A DNA stretch of 64,000 nt from Poriferisodalis sp022821985 (GCF_965219595.1 NZ_OZ244781.1:992001-1056000); one strand, 5' to 3'; shown: positions 1 to 9,225, counted from the stretch's first letter. The notes: generated by a model not told the origin, from the letters alone. Numbers and translations are program-made.

Positions 1-1200
1 CATCACCCCGGCCCGCAGCGGCAGGATGCCGCTGGGCGCCGCCACCGGCACCAGCCCGCCGATCACCCACATGAGCTGGAAGCGGGTCTCGAAGCGGGCG
101 AAGGTGCGGCCCCGGTCGGCGGGCACCTCGTCGCGCTGCACGATCGCGTCGAAGCACAGCTTCCCCAGCGCGGACATGAGGCCGATCACCATGGCCAGCA
201 CCAGCACCGAGAAGCGGTCGGGCGCAGTCACCACGTAGAACGACACCGCAGCCGCCAGCAGCAGCGTGCTGGCCAGCAGCACCTCCTCACGGACACGGCG
301 TCGCAGCCACGGCGCACCCACGGCGCCGATGAGCTGGCCCACCGCGCTGGCGGTGAACATGAAGCCGAACCACCACGGCGCTGCGTCGTCGGTGCGCAGC
401 CAGAACGCGATCAGGAACAGCGTGAAGCCGGTCATGGCCCGCACGACGCCCATGGCCGAGCCCGCCAGCAGCATCCCGCCCCGCCGCCGTGTGGCTGCGG
501 CGGGCGCCGGTCTCATGTCGTCGGGGGGATCGACCCATGGACCGGTGTAGTTGTCTGAGGGTTGGCGCCAGCGCTGAGGCGGCGGACTCGGCGGCTCCGG
601 TGCTGGACTTGCAGGCGGCGCGTCGTCCAAGGTCCGCGGCCGCACGGCAAAACGGGGCAGCCGCCGGGCCGGAAACGTCATCAGCACGAACACCACCGCC
701 GCCAGCACCAGCACCCAGCGCGACGACGCCAGGCTCAGCAGCACACCGGGCCCCGCAGCCAGCGCACCCCCCAGCCCGCTCAGGAGCATCAGCTTCGAAT
801 TGGCCTCGACCAGGTCGCGCTCCTCGCGCACCAGCCCCGGCACCACCGCGCTCTTGGCCACGTGATAGGTCTTGCCTGCCACCAGCGCGCCGAACGCCTC
901 GGGGAACAGCAGCAGCGAATCGAGATGGCGCACCATCAGCAGCGCCAGCACCGCCCGGGCAATGCCGGCGCCGATGATCATCCCCCGCCGCCCGCCACGG
1001 CTTCGGTCGACCAGCGGCCCGATCAGCGGCCCCACCACCGCAAACGGCGCCATCGTCACCAACAGGTACAGCGCCACCCTGGGCCGGGCAGCCGCCGGAT
1101 CGAGGTTGAAGAACAGCGATCCGGCCAGCGCGATCGCAATCAGCGCATCGCCGGCAGCAGACAGCAGATGCGTGCGGGCGAGCCACGTGAACGGCTGCAT
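1..1200 (-). CDS. MFS-type transporter, 3' part missing at window edge
   Basis: The minus strand is open from an ATG at 1200 to the window edge, about 400 residues without a stop. The protein is a series of hydrophobic helices rich in Leu, Ala and Val. A hydrophilic Pro-rich loop sits in the middle (around residues 190-240), as between the two six-helix halves of major facilitator proteins, and a loop reading GPLVDRSRGGRRG resembles the MFS motif A between helices 2 and 3. It would be an inner-membrane exporter or importer of unknown substrate. It lies downstream of regX3 on the same strand with about a 100-nt gap, so it may be read through from the phosphate operon. The substrate cannot be inferred. 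Confidence 0.72.
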   Translation of the reverse strand, partial: MQPFTWLARTHLLSAAGDALIAIALAGSLFFNLDPAAARPRVALYLLVTMAPFAVVGPLIGPLVDRSRGGRRGMIIGAGIARAVLALLMVRHLDSLLLFPEAFGALVAGKTYHVAKSAVVPGLVREERDLVEANSKLMLLSGLGGALAAGPGVLLSLASSRWVLVLAAVVFVLMTFPARRLPRFAVRPRTLDDAPPASPAPEPPSPPPQRWRQPSDNYTGPWVDPPDDMRPAPAAATRRRGGMLLAGSAMGVVRAMTGFTLFLIAFWLRTDDAAPWWFGFMFTASAVGQLIGAVGAPWLRRRVREEVLLASTLLLAAAVSFYVVTAPDRFSVLVLAMVIGLMSALGKLCFDAIVQRDEVPADRGRTFARFETRFQLMWVIGGLVPVAAPSGILPLRAGVM

Positions 1201-1299
1201 CAGCCGCTGCCCCAGGTCATCAGCACCATTGTGCGCCCTCGCTGTGACAAGCGGGCTGTGCGTCGTTCAGCATGCAGCGCCGGTCGGCTGCATACGGGG

Positions 1300-2007
1300 T
1301 CAAGCAGCAGGCGGCGCCGCCCGCTCGTAGCGGTAGCCCAGGCCACGAATGGTGGTGATCCGCTGCGGGTTCGACGGATCGTCCTCGATCTTGGCCCGCA
1401 GCCGCTTGACGTGAACGTCGATCGTCTTGGTGTCGCCCACGTAGTTGTACTCCCACACGTTCTGCATGAGGCTGTCACGGGTCACCACCCGCCCGGCATG
1501 GGCCAGCAGGTATGCCAGCAGCTCGAACTCCTTCAGCGCCAGGGTGACCAGCTCGCCGCGCACCCGCAGCTCGTGCCGGTCGATGTCGAGCTCCAGATCG
1601 CCCTCGACCAGGCACGCAGCGTCGGACTGCGCCGGCGGCGGCTGGCCCGACGCACGCCGCAGCACCGCCCGCATGCGGGCCACCAGCTCGCGCATCCGGT
1701 ACGGCTTGGCCACGTAGTCGTCGGCCCCCACCTCCAAGCCCACCACGGCGTCGATCTCCTCGGCCCGGGCGGTCACCATGATGAGCGGCACCCGCGACTG
1801 CTTGCGAATCTCCCGGCAGACATCGAGCCCGGACATGCCGGGCAGCATCACGTCGAGCAGCACCAGATCGGGCTCGGCCTCGCTGATCTCGGCCAGCGCC
1901 GCCCGACCGTCTGCCGCCGTGCGCACCTCGAAGCCCTCGCGCCGCAGGCCCACCGAGAGCGCCTCGGTGAACGACGGCTCGTCGTCAACCACCAGTACCG
2001 ATGTCAT
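1300..2007 (-). CDS. regX3: OmpR-family response regulator, RegX3/PhoP-type
   Basis: A 235-residue two-domain regulator. The receiver domain has acidic residues near the N-terminus (VVDDEPS), the phospho-acceptor Asp in LLDVMLPG (about residue 52) and the conserved Lys in VAKPYRMREL. A C-terminal winged helix ends with GLGYRYE. It is the last gene of the pst-phoU-senX3-regX3 run, and its ATG overlaps the kinase stop codon (ATGA). In actinobacteria this pair senses phosphate limitation and activates the Pho regulon through direct-repeat boxes like the one at 8203-8241. The assignment to RegX3/PhoP rather than another OmpR regulator rests on this context. Confidence 0.92.
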   Translation of the reverse strand: MTSVLVVDDEPSFTEALSVGLRREGFEVRTAADGRAALAEISEAEPDLVLLDVMLPGMSGLDVCREIRKQSRVPLIMVTARAEEIDAVVGLEVGADDYVAKPYRMRELVARMRAVLRRASGQPPPAQSDAACLVEGDLELDIDRHELRVRGELVTLALKEFELLAYLLAHAGRVVTRDSLMQNVWEYNYVGDTKTIDVHVKRLRAKIEDDPSNPQRITTIRGLGYRYERAAPPAA

Positions 2008-3308
2008 GTGATCGCCCTGTCCTGTTCTGCCGGCAGCCTGAGCGTGAAGGTGGTGCCCACGCCCTCACGGGTCTGCAGCATCACCTCGCCGCCATGGTTC
2101 ATCACCACGTGGCGCACGATGCTCAGGCCCAGCCCGGTGCCGCCCGTGGCCCGGGCACGGGCCTTGTCGACCCGGTAGAAGCGCTCGAAGACCCGCTCGG
2201 TCTCGTCGGCGGGAATGCCGATGCCCTCGTCGGCCACCACCACGTCCACCCACGCCTGCTCATCGGCATCGGCCGGCACCTCCGACGGGGGCCGATCATC
2301 CTGAGAGCCCAGCGCTGCAGACAGCCGAACCTCTGAGCCCGGATCGCTGTACTTGATGGCGTTGTCGACCAGGTTGCCCACCGCCCGCAGCAGCTGACCC
2401 CGGTCGGCATGGAGCACGGGCTGCTGTTCGGCGACATCGGGGCTCACCAGCGACACATCGTTCTTGCGAGCGTGCTCGGAATACTGATGCGCCACCTCGC
2501 ACAGCAGCGGCACCACCGGCACCGGCTCCTGCCGCATCGAGCCCTCCAGCTCCACCCGGCTCAGCTCCAGCAGGTCGTCGATGATGTGCCGCACCCGATC
2601 GGCCTCCGCACCGATCCGGTCGACCAGCCGGGTGCGCACCGCAGCGTCATCCTCCCCGGCCAGCGTCTCCGACAGCAGCGCAATGGCACCCACCGGCGTG
2701 CGCAGCTCATGGCTGAGGTTGGCCACGAAGTCTCGCCGCACCTCGTCCACCCGCACGCCGTCGGTGCGGTCGGCCATCACTGCCACCGCCCCCAGCGCAT
2801 GACTGTCGCTCGCCACCGGATGCCCGCTGATCTCGATCACCTGCGGCGGCGGCCCCGTCAGCTTCACCGTGCGCGAACGAGCCTGCCCCTCCTGGGCCGA
2901 CTCCAAGAGCTGCGTCACCCCTGCACCCACCAGCGCCATGGCATCACGCGCCGACATCATCTCGTCGGCCAGCGCATTGCTGGCGCACACATTGCCGTCC
3001 TCGTCCACCAGCACCACGCCCACCGCCAGCTCGTTCATCGCGAGCTGCCAGCGAGCCCGGTCGCGCTCGGCCAGGTTGGCCGTCATGGCCGCCGTGGTGG
3101 CGACCGACTCCAGGTAGGTGATCCAGCCGTCGAGGCTGTTGCGGTCGAGCCTCGCCTCGCCCGGACGCGGCGCCTCGCCTTCTCCGGCGAACCGGTGCAC
3201 CACACGTCCCAGCCGCTCCGAAGCCGAACTGCGCCCTCGCACCAGCAGCAGCACGGCAACCAGCGCAACTGCCAGTGCGGCCGCCACCGCCACCAGCGCC
3301 GCAATCAC
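2004..3308 (-). CDS. senX3: Phosphate sensor histidine kinase, SenX3/PhoR-type
   Basis: A 434-residue kinase starting at a GTG that overlaps the phoU stop (GTGA). One N-terminal membrane helix (about residues 3-23) is followed by a PAS-like segment. The dimerisation H-box NLSHELRTPVGAI holds the phospho-accepting His, and the ATPase domain has the N box (DNAIKYSDPG), G1 box (DEGIGIP) and G2 box (GTGLGLSIV). A single membrane helix without a large extracellular domain is typical of SenX3/PhoR kinases, which read phosphate status through PhoU and the Pst transporter. It is translationally coupled to phoU upstream and regX3 downstream. Confidence 0.92.
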   Translation of the reverse strand: MIAALVAVAAALAVALVAVLLLVRGRSSASERLGRVVHRFAGEGEAPRPGEARLDRNSLDGWITYLESVATTAAMTANLAERDRARWQLAMNELAVGVVLVDEDGNVCASNALADEMMSARDAMALVGAGVTQLLESAQEGQARSRTVKLTGPPPQVIEISGHPVASDSHALGAVAVMADRTDGVRVDEVRRDFVANLSHELRTPVGAIALLSETLAGEDDAAVRTRLVDRIGAEADRVRHIIDDLLELSRVELEGSMRQEPVPVVPLLCEVAHQYSEHARKNDVSLVSPDVAEQQPVLHADRGQLLRAVGNLVDNAIKYSDPGSEVRLSAALGSQDDRPPSEVPADADEQAWVDVVVADEGIGIPADETERVFERFYRVDKARARATGGTGLGLSIVRHVVMNHGGEVMLQTREGVGTTFTLRLPAEQDRAIT

Positions 3309-4012
3309 ATCTCGTCCTGCTCCCGGCGGGCTCGGGCCCGGTTGGCGCCCAGATGCTCGGGCAGCTCCCCGGTCACCAGGAACTCGACGCGCTCAGCCAC
3401 GTTCACCGCGTGATCGCCGATGCGCTCGTAGAAGCGGCCCACCACTGCGAGCTGCACCGCATGCTGGATGCTGATCTTGCCGAGCTCGTGCGAAGCGAAC
3501 ACCGACACGATGTACTCGTTGTGCAGGTCGTCGAGCACATCGTCCATGTCGTTGAGCACCGACGCCAGGCCGGCGTCACGCTCGGCGTAGGCATCCATGG
3601 CCCTGGCCGTCAGCTTCACCGCCTGCTCGCGCATGCGGTCGATCAGCCCGCGCACCCGGGGCTCCAGCTCCGCCCCGTGCAGCCGGGCCACCGCCTTGGC
3701 AATGTTGGTGACCAGGTCGCCGCTGCGCTCGATCTCGGAGATCATCCGCAGGTCGGTCAGGATCGTGCGCAGGTCCACCGCCACCGGCTGCTGCAGCGCC
3801 AATAGCTGCACGCACTTCTCCTCGGCTTCGAGGCTCAGCAGGTCGAGCTCGTCGTCGGCGGCGATGATCTGATCGGCCCCGCCGATGTCGCCGGCAAGCA
3901 GCGCAGCGCTCACCGCCGAGATCCCCTCGGCCACCATGCCGCCCATCTGCACGAGATCGGCACGAACCTCGTCCATCAGCTGATGGAACTCGGTCCGTAC
4001 TTCTTCGGTCAT
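3305..4012 (-). CDS. phoU: Phosphate transport regulator PhoU
   Basis: A 235-residue, all-helical cytoplasmic protein with the two tandem PhoU domains, each built round an acidic, metal-binding E/D-rich helix. Features seen include the N-terminal MTEEVRTEFHQLMDEV and SEIERSGDLVTNIAKA in the first repeat, and YERIGDHAVNVAERV in the second. PhoU couples the Pst transporter to the histidine kinase and keeps Pho signalling off when phosphate is plentiful. It lies between pstB (47-nt gap) and senX3 (overlapping). Confidence 0.95.
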   Translation of the reverse strand: MTEEVRTEFHQLMDEVRADLVQMGGMVAEGISAVSAALLAGDIGGADQIIAADDELDLLSLEAEEKCVQLLALQQPVAVDLRTILTDLRMISEIERSGDLVTNIAKAVARLHGAELEPRVRGLIDRMREQAVKLTARAMDAYAERDAGLASVLNDMDDVLDDLHNEYIVSVFASHELGKISIQHAVQLAVVGRFYERIGDHAVNVAERVEFLVTGELPEHLGANRARARREQDEM

Positions 4013-4058
4013 GTCATGCAGTGTGGCGTATTTGCGCTGCTCGGTCGCTGTTCTGTGG

Positions 4059-4967
4059 CTAGCCGACCCGCCCGGTGATGTAGGCCTCCGTGCGGGGATC
4101 GTCGGGGTTGGTGAAGATCAAGCTCGTCGGCGCGTACTCGACCAGCTCGCCGGTGCGGTGACCCATCTCGTTGGCCTGCACTGAGAAGAAGGCCGTCATG
4201 TCGCTGATGCGGGCGGCCTGCTGCATGTTGTGCGTGACGATGATGATCGTGTACTCGGTCTTCAGCTCGGCGATGAGCTCCTCGATGCGGCCCGTGGCGA
4301 TCGGGTCGAGCGCGGAACAGGGCTCGTCCATCAGCACCACGTCGGGCTGCACCGCAATGGCCCGGGCAATGCACAGCCGCTGCTGCTGGCCGCCCGACAG
4401 GCCATAGGCCGACATCTTGAGACGGTCCTTCACCTCATCCCACAGCGCCGCCCGGGTGAGCGAGCCCTCCACCACGTCGTCCAGCGCGGACCGCTTCACG
4501 CCTGCCAGCCGCGGCCCGTACGCGATGTTGTCGTAGATCGACTTGGGGAACGGGTTCGGCTTCTGGAACACCATGCCCACCCGCCGGCGCACCTCCACCG
4601 GGTCGACCTCGTCTTGATACAGGTTGACGCCGTGGTAGTGGATGGTGCCGTCCACCCGGGCGCCCTCGATGAGATCGTTCATCCGGTTGAAGCAGCGCAG
4701 GAACGTGGTCTTGCCGCAGCCTGACGGGCCGATGAACGCCGTCACCTCATGGGCTGCGATGTCGAGCGTGACGTCACGCAAGGCCAGAAAGTCGCCGTAG
4801 TACACGTTGATGTCGCCGCATTCGAACACCGTCTCGGTGTCGGCGCGCTGGCCGGCCATGGCCGCGACCGCGCTCACGTCGATGCGGGTCTGCGTGTGGG
4901 GTTCCGATGGCGCCAGGATCTCTGGTGCTTCGGACTCGTCGGTCATCAGTGCCTTCTCGGGATTCAC
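4059..4967 (-). CDS. pstB: Phosphate ABC transporter ATPase PstB
   Basis: A 302-residue ABC ATPase. Walker A is GPSGCGKTT, the signature is LSGGQQQR, and Walker B is VVLMDEPCSALDP followed by the His-loop IVTHNMQQAAR. The PstB-typical segment FQKPNPFPKSIYDNIAYG is present. It powers phosphate import with PstSCA. The listed start is a GTG. An in-frame ATG seven codons later (4946), preceded by GAGAAGG, is an equally good or better start and gives a 295-residue protein. About 40 hydrophilic residues precede the ABC domain, a modest extension compared with most PstB. Confidence 0.96.
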   Translation of the reverse strand: MNPEKALMTDESEAPEILAPSEPHTQTRIDVSAVAAMAGQRADTETVFECGDINVYYGDFLALRDVTLDIAAHEVTAFIGPSGCGKTTFLRCFNRMNDLIEGARVDGTIHYHGVNLYQDEVDPVEVRRRVGMVFQKPNPFPKSIYDNIAYGPRLAGVKRSALDDVVEGSLTRAALWDEVKDRLKMSAYGLSGGQQQRLCIARAIAVQPDVVLMDEPCSALDPIATGRIEELIAELKTEYTIIIVTHNMQQAARISDMTAFFSVQANEMGHRTGELVEYAPTSLIFTNPDDPRTEAYITGRVG

Positions 4968-5015
4968 GTGTCACCTGTTCGGGGCTGCGGGTCGAGGTCG
5001 GTCACGGCGGCGCGG

Positions 5016-5954
5016 TCACCACTGCTTCTCGAAGCGATTGCGCAGGTAGATGGCCAGACCGTTCACGGCCAGCACCAGCACCAGGATGATGACGCTGGCC
5101 GCGGCCGCGTTCACCCCCCAATCGGCGCCGGGCTGGCGGGCGAAGTTGAAGATGAGCACCGGCAGTGCCGTGTAGGGGCCGGTGAAGGTCTCGAAGACGT
5201 TGGCATCGCCGAAGCTCATAAAGCCGGTGGCCGCGCCCACCAGGATCAGCGGGGCAGCCTCGCCGAGGGCGCGCGCCAGCGCCAGCACCGTGCCGGTGAG
5301 AATCGTTGACAAGGCCGCAGGCAGAACCTGGCGTGAGAGCACCTCCCACTTGGTGGCCCCTACACCGTAGGCAGCTTCGCGCAGCGAGTCTGGCACGGCC
5401 TTCAGCGCCTCCACCGAGGTGATCACCACGATCGGCAGCACCATGGCGGCCAGCGTCATGCCGCCTGCGATGGCAGTGGTGCCGCCGCTGAACCCTCGCA
5501 GCGTCTGCGCGAACACCGCCAGGCCCAGCAGCCCGTACACGATCGAGGGCACGCCGGCCAGGTTGCGGATGTTGAGCTCGACGATGCGGGCGAAGCGGCT
5601 GCCCTGGGCGTACTCGACGAGGTAGATCGCCGTGGCCACGCCGGTCGGCACCGCGAACAGGCCCGTCACCAGCGCCACCTGCAAGCTGCCGAGGATGCCC
5701 TGCCACACGCCGGCTTCGGCAGCGGAACGCTGGGAGAAGCCGTGAGTCAAGAAGTGCCAGAGGTTGCCCGACAGCACATCCCAGCCGTCCACGATCATCA
5801 CGGCGAGCAGCACGGCCAGGAAGCCGGTGGCGAACAGGGTGGCGCCGATGAGCAGCCACTTGAAGGCCGAGCCGGCCACGTCGGCGCCGGGGCGGCGGCG
5901 CAGGGCATCGGCGGCGCCGGTGGCGATGCCTGAGGGAGTGGTGAGAACAGACAT
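5016..5954 (-). CDS. pstA: Phosphate ABC transporter permease PstA
   Basis: A 312-residue permease starting at MSVLTTPSG. Its ATG overlaps the pstC stop as TGATG, so the two are coupled. Six hydrophobic helices are seen, with the inner-membrane permease EAA-type loop (EALKAVPDSLREAAYGVGATKWE) that contacts PstB. The start of helix 1 follows a roughly 25-residue cytoplasmic N-terminus. A longer open frame extends upstream, but that part is only a shadow of pstC. Confidence 0.95.
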   Translation of the reverse strand: MSVLTTPSGIATGAADALRRRPGADVAGSAFKWLLIGATLFATGFLAVLLAVMIVDGWDVLSGNLWHFLTHGFSQRSAAEAGVWQGILGSLQVALVTGLFAVPTGVATAIYLVEYAQGSRFARIVELNIRNLAGVPSIVYGLLGLAVFAQTLRGFSGGTTAIAGGMTLAAMVLPIVVITSVEALKAVPDSLREAAYGVGATKWEVLSRQVLPAALSTILTGTVLALARALGEAAPLILVGAATGFMSFGDANVFETFTGPYTALPVLIFNFARQPGADWGVNAAAASVIILVLVLAVNGLAIYLRNRFEKQW

Positions 5955-6898
5955 CAGTACTTGTTCTGCAGCCGCCGGACGATGACGTCGCCCAGCATGT
6001 TGAGCACGAGGGTGATGGCGAACAGCAGCGCCCCGAGGAAGTAGAGGCTCTGGAACGCCAGCGTGCTGCCCGCCACCTGGTCGGTGCCGAGGCCCAGCGC
6101 CGCCATGGCAGAGGTGAAGGTGCCGCCCGGCTCGAACAGCGACAGGTTGAACAGCGACGTGTCGCCGCCGCCCGACGCGATCGTGACCACCATGGTCTCG
6201 CCGATGGCGCGGCTGAAGCCGACGATGATCGCCGCCATGAGGCCCGACATCGCGGCGGGCAGCACCACCCGGATCGACGTGGTGACCTTGCGTGCGCCGA
6301 GGCCCGAGGAGGCTTCCCGCAGCGCCACCGGCACGGCCCGCAGCGCGTCTTCGGAGATCGAGGCGATGAGGGGGATCACCAGCAGGCCCACCGCGATGCC
6401 CGCCGCCAGCTTGTTGAAGAAGTTGATCTCGCTGAAGAAGTTGCTGAGGATCGACGGCGTGATGAAGCTGATGGCGAACACGCCGAGCACCACGCTGGGC
6501 ACGCTGGCCAGCAGCTCGAGGGTGGGCTTCATCACCTTGCGCACCTTGGGATGCGCGTACTCGGAGAGGTAGATCGCAGCGCCGAAGCCCGACGGCACCG
6601 CCACCAGCATCGCGATGACGGAGATCTGCACCGAGTTGACCAGCAGCGTGCTGAGGTCGAACAGGCCCCGGCGGGGGAACCAGCCGATCTCGGTGAGGCT
6701 GCCCCAGGCGACCTGGCTGATGAAGGTCCACGCCCCAGAAGCCACCGTCCAGATGATGAGCGCGCTCACCAGCACCGTGGCGAGCGCCGCCAGCGCGAAG
6801 GCCCAACGCGCCCCGGCCGACCAGGCCCGCCGGCTCGCCGACGTCCGCAAGTCGGCGACGCTCAGGTCGGAGGTGTCCTGTGGCATGGGCGGTGTCAT
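5954..6898 (-). CDS. pstC: Phosphate ABC transporter permease PstC
   Basis: A 314-residue permease with six membrane helices. The EAA loop (DALRAVPVALREASSGLGARK) is followed by the conserved SRAIGETMVV segment of PstC. The N-terminus has about 30 hydrophilic residues before the first helix. It pairs with PstA to form the phosphate channel. A 130-nt gap separates it from pstS upstream. No clear terminator is seen in that gap, although moderate GC-rich dyads are present that could attenuate transcription after pstS. Confidence 0.95.
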   Translation of the reverse strand: MTPPMPQDTSDLSVADLRTSASRRAWSAGARWAFALAALATVLVSALIIWTVASGAWTFISQVAWGSLTEIGWFPRRGLFDLSTLLVNSVQISVIAMLVAVPSGFGAAIYLSEYAHPKVRKVMKPTLELLASVPSVVLGVFAISFITPSILSNFFSEINFFNKLAAGIAVGLLVIPLIASISEDALRAVPVALREASSGLGARKVTTSIRVVLPAAMSGLMAAIIVGFSRAIGETMVVTIASGGGDTSLFNLSLFEPGGTFTSAMAALGLGTDQVAGSTLAFQSLYFLGALLFAITLVLNMLGDVIVRRLQNKY

Positions 6899-7028
6899 TC
6901 TAGAAACACGCCGATGCCCCCCTCGGGTACCCCGAACGCTGCGCGTGGGCGCAAGCGAGAGGGCACCTGAGGAGGACCATCAGCGGGAGGGAGGGATTCC
7001 CGGATCGGTGGGTTCAGCCTGCCTGCGG

Positions 7029-8156
7029 CTAGAACGTCTTGCCGGTGGTCAGGTTGGCCCAGTTGCTGCGCGACTGCTCGAGGTCGGCAGGGTCGAGGTT
7101 GACATAGCCGGCGTCGACCACGTAGGTCTGCCCCTCGTCGCTCAGCATGAAGTCGACGAAGGCCTTGATGGCGGGGTCGGAGGCCTGCGCAGCGTCGATG
7201 TAGGTGTAGAGGAAACGAGCGATCGGGAACTCGGCCGACGCGATGGTCTCGGGCGTGGGCGCCACGCAGCCGTCGCCGCCGTCGACCTCCACCAGTCTCA
7301 CCTTGTCGCGGTTCTCGTCGGCGAAGGCGAAGCCCACCCAGCCGAGGCTGTGCTGGTTGCCGGCGATGCCGTCGATGATCACGTTGTCGTTGGCCGAAGC
7401 GTTGTAGTCGGGACGGACGGCGAAGTTCTCATCGGCGTGGCCCTCTTCGACCCGGTGCTCCCAGACGTCCTCGAGTGCGATCTCGATGAAGCTGTCGAAG
7501 GTGCCCGACTCCTCGCCCGGAGCGAAGATCTCGAGCGCGCCGTCGGCGAATGGACCGCTGCCGCCGAGCTCGGCGTTCAGGCTGTTGGCATCTGCCCATG
7601 AGTCGAATCCGGTCGACTCGATGCCGACCAGGCTGTAGAGGTCTTCAAAGTTGAGGCAGTCGACTGAATCGTTGCTGGCGGCGGTGATCACCGAGATGCC
7701 GTCGATGCCGACGCGCAGCTCGATGAACTCGATGCCGGCGGCGTTGATGTCTTCGGCCTCGGAGTCCTTGATCTGGCGAGAGCTGTTCCAGATGGGCACT
7801 TCGCCGGCCGCTGCGGCCTTGTGGCCGTCGCCCGAGCCGGGTCCTGCGACCGAGAACGCCACGTCGGGATGTTGCTCGGAGAAGGCCTCAGCCAGCAGGT
7901 TGGTGACGGGCTCGACGGTCGAGGAGCCGGTGACGTCGATGGAACCGCTGATCGACATGTCGTCGGCCATGTTGTCCGCGGGGGCCTGGGTCGCGGCGGG
8001 AGCCGCCGCTGCGGCTGTCGTCGCAGGAGCGCTGGCGGCGCCGTCGTCAGACGAGTCGTCGTCACTGCCGCATGCAGCAGCGATCAGAGCAAACGCGGTG
8101 AGCAGTGCCGCTAGCAGCTTCGTGCCGCGGCGGGATGACAAGGGGGTCTTTCGCAT
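7029..8156 (-). CDS. pstS: Phosphate-binding lipoprotein PstS
   Basis: A 375-residue periplasmic-type phosphate-binding protein. The N-terminus carries a lipoprotein signal peptide with the lipobox AAAC followed by GSDDDSS, so it is anchored outside the membrane. A low-complexity Ala/Pro/Asp linker leads to the binding domain, which opens with SGSIDVTGSSTVEPV. Further family signatures are VAGPGSGDGHKAAAAGEV and GEESGTFDSFIE. It delivers phosphate to PstCA and is the first gene of the pst-phoU-senX3-regX3 run, directly behind the PHO-box-like array at 8203-8241. Confidence 0.96.
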   Translation of the reverse strand: MRKTPLSSRRGTKLLAALLTAFALIAAACGSDDDSSDDGAASAPATTAAAAAPAATQAPADNMADDMSISGSIDVTGSSTVEPVTNLLAEAFSEQHPDVAFSVAGPGSGDGHKAAAAGEVPIWNSSRQIKDSEAEDINAAGIEFIELRVGIDGISVITAASNDSVDCLNFEDLYSLVGIESTGFDSWADANSLNAELGGSGPFADGALEIFAPGEESGTFDSFIEIALEDVWEHRVEEGHADENFAVRPDYNASANDNVIIDGIAGNQHSLGWVGFAFADENRDKVRLVEVDGGDGCVAPTPETIASAEFPIARFLYTYIDAAQASDPAIKAFVDFMLSDEGQTYVVDAGYVNLDPADLEQSRSNWANLTTGKTF

Positions 8157-8202
8157 GGACGCGCACGCTACGAACGGACGGTGACAGCCTCGCGGGTTCG
8201 TG

Positions 8203-8241
8203 GTGAACGGCGGGAACGGATGCCGTGAACAATCCGTGAAC
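8203..8241 (-). promoter_or_regulatory. PHO-box-like direct repeat array upstream of pstS
   Basis: On the minus strand GTTCAC occurs three times, at + positions 8236-8241, 8225-8230 and 8203-8208. A weaker GTTCCC lies at 8212-8217. The perfect copies are 11 and 22 nt apart, so all sit on one helical face. This matches the 11-nt direct repeat units known for PhoP boxes in Streptomyces. The array ends 47 nt before the pstS start codon, as expected for an activator site. Confidence 0.75.
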
Positions 8242-8255
8242 GCGTCTGTTCGCGT

Positions 8256-8534
8256 CTATTCGTCTTCTTCCTCGGGCATGCCGAGGTCCCAATGGAGCTC
8301 GTAGTTCTCACGCTCGGCGTCGCGCACGACCCGCTCGCGGTTGCGGCGGAATTGCGGGTCGTGGGGCGGCAGGAGCTGCAGGCGTGCGTTGGTGCGGCGG
8401 CGGAACTCGTCGACGGCTGCTTCGTCGCCGTAGATGCCCTCGATCTCCCAGTGCGGTGCGACGGGGCCCAGGTAGATGATGCGGATGCCGACCTCAGGCG
8501 GGAGCTGTTCGGCTTCGGTGGCGATGTCGGTCAC
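8256..8534 (-). CDS. Small conserved-looking acidic protein of unknown function
   Basis: A 92-residue protein starting at GTG (VTDIATEAEQ) and ending in an acidic tail (MPEEEDE). It is charged, has no membrane helix, and the middle is Arg-rich (RRNRERVVRDAEREN). The open frame extends further upstream, but that part mirrors the divergent whiB gene, so the GTG is preferred. It precedes pstS on the same strand by about 100 nt, with the PHO-box-like array in between. I do not recognise the family. Confidence 0.6.
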   Translation of the reverse strand: MTDIATEAEQLPPEVGIRIIYLGPVAPHWEIEGIYGDEAAVDEFRRRTNARLQLLPPHDPQFRRNRERVVRDAERENYELHWDLGMPEEEDE

Positions 8535-8669
8535 GGTGGTCCTTGTCTGCGGTGGCGCAAGGGTACCGACGCGCGCCCGCTGGGCAGGCGGCGGGCGTGC
8601 TTCCTGAGAGTTTGATGAGAGTCGGCGAATCAGGGAACCGGTTGGCTGGTTGGGGCGTTGGTTCTTGTG

Positions 8670-8972
8670 ATGTTGCAGATCAATCCGGTGTACGAGCCGC
8701 AGATGTCTCAGGGCTCCGAGAGCCTGGCCGCGGAGTGGGTCGCGTTCCGCAGGTGCGCCGACATCGACCCCAACGTGTTCTTCCCCAATGACGGCGCCGG
8801 CGTGATCGTGGCTCAGAAGGTGTGCGCCCAATGCCCGGTGGCCGACGCCTGCCGCGAGTACGCACTGGCCAACAACATCACCCACGGCGTGTGGGGCGGC
8901 ACCTCCGAGCGACAGCGTCGGCGGATCCTGCGGGACCGCCGCCGGGCAAGCAAGACCGCCCGCGCTGCCTGA
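8670..8972 (+). CDS. WhiB-family Fe-S transcriptional regulator
   Basis: About 100 residues with the four-Cys WhiB signature: one Cys in FRRCADIDP, then CAQCPVADAC, followed by the turn GVWGGTSERQRRR and a basic C-terminal tail. WhiB proteins bind a 4Fe-4S cluster and act with the housekeeping sigma factor. I chose the ATG at 8670; a TTG four codons earlier and an ATG 11 codons later are alternatives. A gene for another WhiB lies about 0.4 kb away on the other strand. Confidence 0.93.
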   Translation: MLQINPVYEPQMSQGSESLAAEWVAFRRCADIDPNVFFPNDGAGVIVAQKVCAQCPVADACREYALANNITHGVWGGTSERQRRRILRDRRRASKTARAA

Positions 8973-9027
8973 GCCTCGGGCTAGCCGAGACCGGGCTCAG
9001 GAGCCTGGCTGAGGAATTCCGGTTGGC

Positions 9028-9225
9028 TCAGGAGTCGCTTGACGAGCTGTCGCCAGACGCCTTGTCGCCGGCCGCCTTGTCCTCGTCGTTCACGCCCTCA
9101 CGGAACTCGCGCTGAGCCTGGCCCAGCGAGCGCGCCAGCTTGGGCAGCTTGGCTCCTCCGAACAGCACGAGCACAATGATGAGCAGGATCAGCAGTTCGG
9201 GCGGTCCGAGCGCTATGGCCATCAC
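9028..9225 (-). CDS. tatA: Twin-arginine translocase subunit TatA
   Basis: A 65-residue protein with the TatA plan. One N-terminal membrane helix (ELLILLIIVLVLFGG) is followed by the hinge and the amphipathic helix AKLPKLARSLGQAQREF, then an acidic and Ser-rich tail. TatA oligomerises to move folded proteins across the membrane. The second Met (one codon in) may be the true start. No tatB or tatC lies in this window. Confidence 0.9.
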   Translation of the reverse strand: MMAIALGPPELLILLIIVLVLFGGAKLPKLARSLGQAQREFREGVNDEDKAAGDKASGDSSSSDS

